A stretch of DNA of 60,287 nt, taken from assembly GCA_025210235.1 (NCBI GenBank), contig JAOASG010000026.1, positions 1 to 60,287 on the forward strand, read 5' to 3'. Position 1 is the stretch's first letter; each line of letters starts with the position of its first letter. Position numbers and translations under genes: made by a program. The DNA is from Vallitalea sp. (lineage in GTDB: Bacteria; Bacillota; Clostridia; Lachnospirales; Vallitaleaceae). This document shows, in pieces, positions 57,030 to 60,287 of the stretch. Below the pieces are notes generated by a model. The model saw nothing but the letters and a program-made list of their open reading frames with translations, was not told the DNA's origin and did no database searches.

Positions 57030-57860
57030 TTGTACAAAATTGTAAAGAAAAAAAGTATTAACAGCCAAGTAGAACTAATGGAAGTTTATGCGCCATTTAC
57101 TGCTAGAAAATGTGAACCGGGACAGTTTATTATACTTAGAGTTAATGACGAAGGTGAAAGAATTCCACTTACAATTGTTGATTATGATAGAAAAGAAGGA
57201 ACAGTAACAATAATATACCAAGTTGTAGGGTATTCAACAAGACTGCTTAGTAAAAAAAATGAGGGTGAATATCTTAATGATTTTGTAGGCCCTCTAGGAC
57301 AACCAGCAAAATTAGAAAAACACAAAAGAGTTTTAGGTATTGGAGGGGGCGTTGGAGCTGCACCACTATACCCACAATTGAAGAAATTAAAAGAAATGGG
57401 TGTTAGTGTAGATGTTATTATAGGTGGTAGAAGTGAAGAGTACATAATACTTGAGGATGAATTTAAGGAAGTATGTGACAACATATATTTTGCTACTAAT
57501 GATGGTACAAAAGGAACTAAAGGATTTGTAACTGATGTTTTAAATGAATTAATTAAAGAGGGTAATAATTATGATGAAGTTATTGCAATTGGACCGCTAA
57601 TTATGATGAAAGCAGTTGTTGATGTGACAAAACCTCTTAATATTAAAACAGGAGTTTCCCTTAATCCTATAATGATTGATGGAACAGGAATGTGTGGAGG
57701 ATGTCGTGTTACAGTTGGTGGCGAAACAAAATTTGCTTGTGTAGATGGACCAGATTTTGATGGCTTTTTAGTTGACTTTGATGAATGTATGAGAAGACAA
57801 TCATATTATAAAGCTGAAGAAGAACATGTTTGTAAATTAGATGGAATTAAAAACAACTAA
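57030..57860 (+). CDS. nfnA: Nfn transhydrogenase small subunit (ferredoxin-NADP reductase, FAD/NAD and [2Fe-2S])
   Basis: 276 residues of the PyrK/SudB/NfnA group. An N-terminal FAD-binding beta barrel (EPGQFIILRVNDEGERIPLT) precedes a Rossmann NAD domain (VLGIGGGVGAAPLYPQLK). A C-terminal cysteine cluster GTGMCGGCRVTVGG...ACVDGP binds [2Fe-2S]. With NfnB it bifurcates electrons between NADH, ferredoxin and NADP+. The frame is open from 56937, but that part lies in palindrome copy E. TTG 57030 follows ATGAGGTAATT and gives the family N-terminus MYKIVKKKSI. Dihydroorotate dehydrogenase electron-transfer protein is an alternative, unlikely next to nfnB. Confidence 0.9.
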   Translation: MYKIVKKKSINSQVELMEVYAPFTARKCEPGQFIILRVNDEGERIPLTIVDYDRKEGTVTIIYQVVGYSTRLLSKKNEGEYLNDFVGPLGQPAKLEKHKRVLGIGGGVGAAPLYPQLKKLKEMGVSVDVIIGGRSEEYIILEDEFKEVCDNIYFATNDGTKGTKGFVTDVLNELIKEGNNYDEVIAIGPLIMMKAVVDVTKPLNIKTGVSLNPIMIDGTGMCGGCRVTVGGETKFACVDGPDFDGFLVDFDECMRRQSYYKAEEEHVCKLDGIKNN

Positions 57861-57893
57861 TATAGTAGTTAACCAATCACTTATATAGAAATT

Positions 57894-57916
57894 AGGTAAT
57901 TGAAAACTAAGGATTT
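57894..57916 (+). repeat. dispersed palindromic element, left half (copy I)
   Basis: AGGTAATTGAAAACTAAGGA then TTT matches the left end of copy A over about 23 bases. It is followed directly by AGGAGGG, 14 bases before the nfnB ATG. Confidence 0.65.
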
Positions 57917-57930
57917 AGGAGGGAAATTAA

Positions 57931-59319
57931 ATGCCTAATATGAGTAAAGAAAAGGTGAAAATGAAAGAACAAAACCCTGAATTAAGAATAAAGAATTTTA
58001 ATGAAGTTGCATGTGGTTATACGTTAGAAGAGGCTATGGAAGAAGCTGAAAGATGCTTGCAATGTAAACATAGACCGTGTGTTAGTGGATGTCCTGTTAA
58101 TGTTCCGATACCAGAGTTTATTAAAGCAGTAAAAGAAGGAAATATCGAAGAAGCATACAATATTATCTCTACAGAGAATAGATTGCCAGCTATCTGTGGT
58201 AGAGTATGTCCACAAGAGTCTCAATGCGAAGGATTGTGTGTTAGAGGTAAAAAAGGTGAACCAGTTGCAATTGGTAGACTTGAACGTTTTGTAGCAGATT
58301 ATTATATGAAAAATATTAAAAAAGAAATCAAAAAACCTAACATTAGTGATATAAAAGTAGCAGTTGTGGGTGGTGGGCCAGCTAGTTTAACTTGTGCTGC
58401 TGATTTAGCTAAAAAAGGATATGACGTTACAATATATGAGGCATTACATGAGCTTGGTGGTGTTCTTATGTATGGTATACCTGAATTTAGGTTACCAAAG
58501 AAATTAGTTCAAACAGAACTAAAGAGTGTTATTGATTTAGGAGTAAAAGTTGAGAAAAATGTTATAGTTGGTAAATCAATAACTATTGATGAATTATTTA
58601 ATGAAGAAGGATTTAAAGCTATCTTTATAGGTAGTGGAGCTGGACTTCCAAGATTTATGAATATTAATGGTGAAAATCTTAATGGAGTATATTCAGCAAA
58701 TGAATTTCTTACTAGAGTTAACTTGATGAAAGCATATAACTTTCCTAACAGCCCAACACCTGTAAGGATTGGTGATAAAGTTGCTGTTATTGGTGGAGGA
58801 AATGTTGCTATGGATGCGGCAAGAACAGCTAAAAGGCTAGGAGCAAAAGAAGTAAAGATTGTATATAGAAGAAGTAAGGAAGAATTACCTGCAAGACGTG
58901 AAGAGGTTCATCATGCTGAAGAAGAACAAATTATTTTTGACCTTTTAAAAAATCCTACAGAAATTATTGGAGAAGAAGGTCATGTTACAGGAATGAAATG
59001 TATTAAAATGGAGTTAGGAGAGCCTGATGAAAGTGGAAGAAGAAGACCACAACCAATTGAAGGTAGTGAAGAGGTTATGGATGTTGATATAGTTATAGTA
59101 GCTATTGGTCAAACACCAAACCCATTGCTTAGAGACACTACTGAAGGTCTTGATGTTAATAATAGAGGTTGTATTGTAGTTAATGAAGATACTATGGAAA
59201 CTTCTATTGAAAATGTTTATGCAGGTGGAGATGCTGTTACTGGGGCAGCTACTGTTATTCTTGCAATGGGAGCAGGTAAAAAGGCTGCAAATGCTATACA
59301 TAATAAATTAAGCAAATAA
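57931..59319 (+). CDS. nfnB: Nfn transhydrogenase large subunit (GltD-like flavoprotein)
   Basis: 462 residues similar to the glutamate synthase small chain. An N-terminal [4Fe-4S] domain has cysteines in CLQCKHRPCVSGCPVNVP and CGRVCPQESQCEGLCVRG. Two nucleotide-binding folds follow: VAVVGGGPASLTCAADLAKKG for FAD and VAVIGGGNVAMDAARTAKRLG for NADPH. AGGDAVTGAATVILAMGAGK is near the end. Adjacent to NfnA, it should form the electron-bifurcating NADH-dependent ferredoxin:NADP oxidoreductase. Alone, it could be read as a glutamate synthase subunit, but no large GltB gene is present. ATG 57931 follows AGGAGGGAAATTAA. Confidence 0.92.
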   Translation: MPNMSKEKVKMKEQNPELRIKNFNEVACGYTLEEAMEEAERCLQCKHRPCVSGCPVNVPIPEFIKAVKEGNIEEAYNIISTENRLPAICGRVCPQESQCEGLCVRGKKGEPVAIGRLERFVADYYMKNIKKEIKKPNISDIKVAVVGGGPASLTCAADLAKKGYDVTIYEALHELGGVLMYGIPEFRLPKKLVQTELKSVIDLGVKVEKNVIVGKSITIDELFNEEGFKAIFIGSGAGLPRFMNINGENLNGVYSANEFLTRVNLMKAYNFPNSPTPVRIGDKVAVIGGGNVAMDAARTAKRLGAKEVKIVYRRSKEELPARREEVHHAEEEQIIFDLLKNPTEIIGEEGHVTGMKCIKMELGEPDESGRRRPQPIEGSEEVMDVDIVIVAIGQTPNPLLRDTTEGLDVNNRGCIVVNEDTMETSIENVYAGGDAVTGAATVILAMGAGKKAANAIHNKLSK

Positions 59320-59330
59320 TAATTATTACC

Positions 59331-59480
59331 TCAACTTTCCCACATCAATATTCTATGCAGATAAGCTAATTATAAGGCTTTGCAGAATAAAAATATAGGT
59401 GTTTTTTCTATATATTTATTCTGCAAACCAAACCTATAACGCTTAATTTATCTGCATTAAATTAAAGGTGGGAAAGTTGA
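59331..59480. repeat. 150-base nested palindrome after nfnB
   Basis: TCAACTTTCCCAC (59331-59343) is the exact inverse of GTGGGAAAGTTGA (59468-59480). Inside, ATGCAGATAA (59355-59364) matches TTATCTGCAT (59448-59457), and TTTGCAGAATAAA (59379-59391) matches TTTATTCTGCAAA (59415-59427). Three nested perfect blocks joined by imperfect arms can form one hairpin of about 60 pairs. It has no coding content and is unrelated to the TAATTGCAAAAC family. It may be a second MITE-like element or a large structured 3-prime end. Confidence 0.85.
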
Positions 59481-59524
59481 GTTGTTACTTGAATATGACC
59501 TCAATTAAATACATATACTATAAT

Positions 59525-59552
59525 GACTGTAGAAATACAGTCTTTTTCTTTT
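59525..59552 (+). terminator. terminator downstream of nfnB
   Basis: GACTGT (59525-59530) and ACAGTC (59537-59542) with a six-base loop, followed by TTTTTCTTTT. Confidence 0.75.
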
Positions 59553-59651
59553 ATTAAAAGTTTACTAATTAGGAAAATGAGATAATAGTATTCTCATTAG
59601 ACTAGGGCAATAACTGCAAGATACTCAATAAAACTAGAAAAGGGGAGTTTT

Positions 59652-60080
59652 ATGGGAATAATATATTCAATAATATCGGGTGCGCTTATGAGTATTCAAG
59701 GTGTATTCAATACTAGAGTGTCAGAAGTCTCATGTATTTGGGTAACTAATGCATATGTACAAATAACGGGTTTTATTGTTTGTATTATAGCATGGTTATT
59801 TACAGGAAGACAAAGTTTTGCTTGTTTACTAAAAGTAGATCATAAATGGTATTTAACAGGTGGAATATTAGGTGCTTTTATTATTTTTACAGTTGTAAAA
59901 GGTATGTCAGCATTAGGTCCTGCATATACAGTGATGTTAATCTTAATATCACAATTATTAATAGCTTATTTGATTGAGTTATTTGGTTTGTTTGGAACTG
60001 AGCAAGTCCCATTTGATTGGAAAAAAATTATAGGTGTGGGAGTAATGGTTGTTGGTATTATAATATTTAAATGGGAATAG
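59652..60080 (+). CDS. small DMT-type membrane protein (YdcZ/DUF606 family)
   Basis: 142 residues with about five hydrophobic helices. It begins GIIYSIISGALMSIQGVFNT, the typical DUF606 start with the Gln-Gly-x-x-Asn pattern, and includes GGILGAFIIFTVVKGMSALGPA and a C-terminal IIGVGVMVVGIIIF helix. YdcZ-family proteins are half-size relatives of drug/metabolite transporters, and substrates are mostly unknown. ATG 59652 follows AAAAGGGGAG. AATGAGA and TCTCATT (59576-59598) form a small inverted repeat upstream that could be an operator. It is alone between two palindromic elements. Confidence 0.82.
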   Translation: MGIIYSIISGALMSIQGVFNTRVSEVSCIWVTNAYVQITGFIVCIIAWLFTGRQSFACLLKVDHKWYLTGGILGAFIIFTVVKGMSALGPAYTVMLILISQLLIAYLIELFGLFGTEQVPFDWKKIIGVGVMVVGIIIFKWE

Positions 60081-60148
60081 AGAGGATAATATATTCAAAG
60101 TTGTTTCCGCCAATGGGTATTTATTTATTCCAGTTTTAGGATAAATTC

Positions 60149-60284
60149 TTCGAGACTTACTAAATTCATTACAATGAAATTTTCCTAACGCTCATATTCA
60201 GCGTCCATGCTTCAGATAAGCTAAAAAACGTCGTGTTTTTTTCACGGAAAATTTCATTTCCATTCATTAAGTAAGTCAGGCGAA
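60149..60284. repeat. long imperfect palindrome at the right edge
   Basis: GACTTACT (60154-60161) is inverse to AGTAAGTC (60270-60277), and ATGAAATTTTCC (60174-60185) is inverse to GGAAAATTTCAT (60246-60257). TTCG and CGAA bracket the outside. The centre holds a small ACGCT...AGCGT hairpin. It may continue beyond the window. No coding content, and different in sequence from the other two palindrome types. Confidence 0.7.
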
Positions 60285-60287
60285 TCA

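Noticed and set aside
59576..59598. AATGAGA/TCTCATT inverted repeat before the DMT gene as a terminator
   Set aside because: No T tract; the hairpin at 59525-59552 is the better terminator. It could be an operator, but nothing supports a regulator.

Overview
The window is very AT-rich and has strong AGGAGG-type ribosome binding sites, frequent TTG/GTG starts, a T-box leader and classic sigma-A promoters. Together with gene content such as a B12 methionine synthase without activation domain, Nfn transhydrogenase and a citramalate route to isoleucine, this points to an anaerobic low-GC Firmicute of class Clostridia. I cannot name the genus from sequence alone. It is a chromosomal, mostly biosynthetic region with few mobile signs: one CRISPR array, one dead gene, one gene with a single nonsense codon, and a family of small palindromic elements.

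Layout. 1-1289: CRISPR array of 20 repeats running off the left edge, with no cas genes in view. 1.5-2.7 kb: a small lipoprotein and an internally deleted nitroreductase remnant. 2.9-9.4 kb: topoisomerase III, then a methionine/one-carbon pair (homocysteine methyltransferase-MTHFR fusion and MetH). 9.9-13.2 kb: two ABC exporter half-transporters. 13.2-23.7 kb: promoter, T-box leader and branched-chain amino acid genes ilvN-ilvC-cimA-leuC-leuD-leuB-ilvD-ilvB. 24.1-26.4 kb: serC-serA. 26.6-28.6 kb: hflK-hflC. 29-31.2 kb: solitary glgB, then a tiny ORF and a DUF2164 gene. 32-41.3 kb: a ChvE/GguAB-type sugar ABC transporter whose permease carries one in-frame stop, followed by a sugar-sensing system (anchored binding protein, LytS/YesM-like kinase, YesN-like regulator, second binding protein). 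41.6-43.1 kb: ZIP metal transporter and a zinc phospholipase C-like protein. 43.2-56.7 kb: arginine and carbamoyl phosphate genes, with argGH and cls on the minus strand and argCJBD-carAB on the plus strand. 57-59.3 kb: nfnA-nfnB. 59.6-60.1 kb: a small DMT/YdcZ-type membrane protein.

How the genes work together. The citramalate synthase followed by leuCDB and ilvCDBN gives a threonine-independent route to isoleucine plus valine, probably under aminoacyl-tRNA control through the T-box. No leuA is present, so leucine synthesis needs a gene elsewhere. ArgJ allows the cyclic acetyl route to ornithine; carAB supplies carbamoyl phosphate and argGH completes arginine, but argF is not in the window. 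argC and argG start from nearly identical TTGCAT-N17-TATAAT promoters with a conserved spacer, the likely common operator. The sugar transporter and its adjacent sensor set look like one inducible uptake system.

The most unusual signal is a dispersed palindromic element with ends like GGTAATTGCAAAACT...AGTTTTGCAATTACTT flanked by TA. There are five complete copies and at least five half copies in 60 kb. Apart from one inverted copy at 23755 and one half copy at 56698, the copies end about 20-33 bases upstream of a start codon, just ahead of the ribosome binding site. Six of them have the same end facing the gene. Either an element family targets this position or it has become a leader element shared by unrelated operons. 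Two other, unrelated long palindromes lie at 59331-59480 and 60149-60284.
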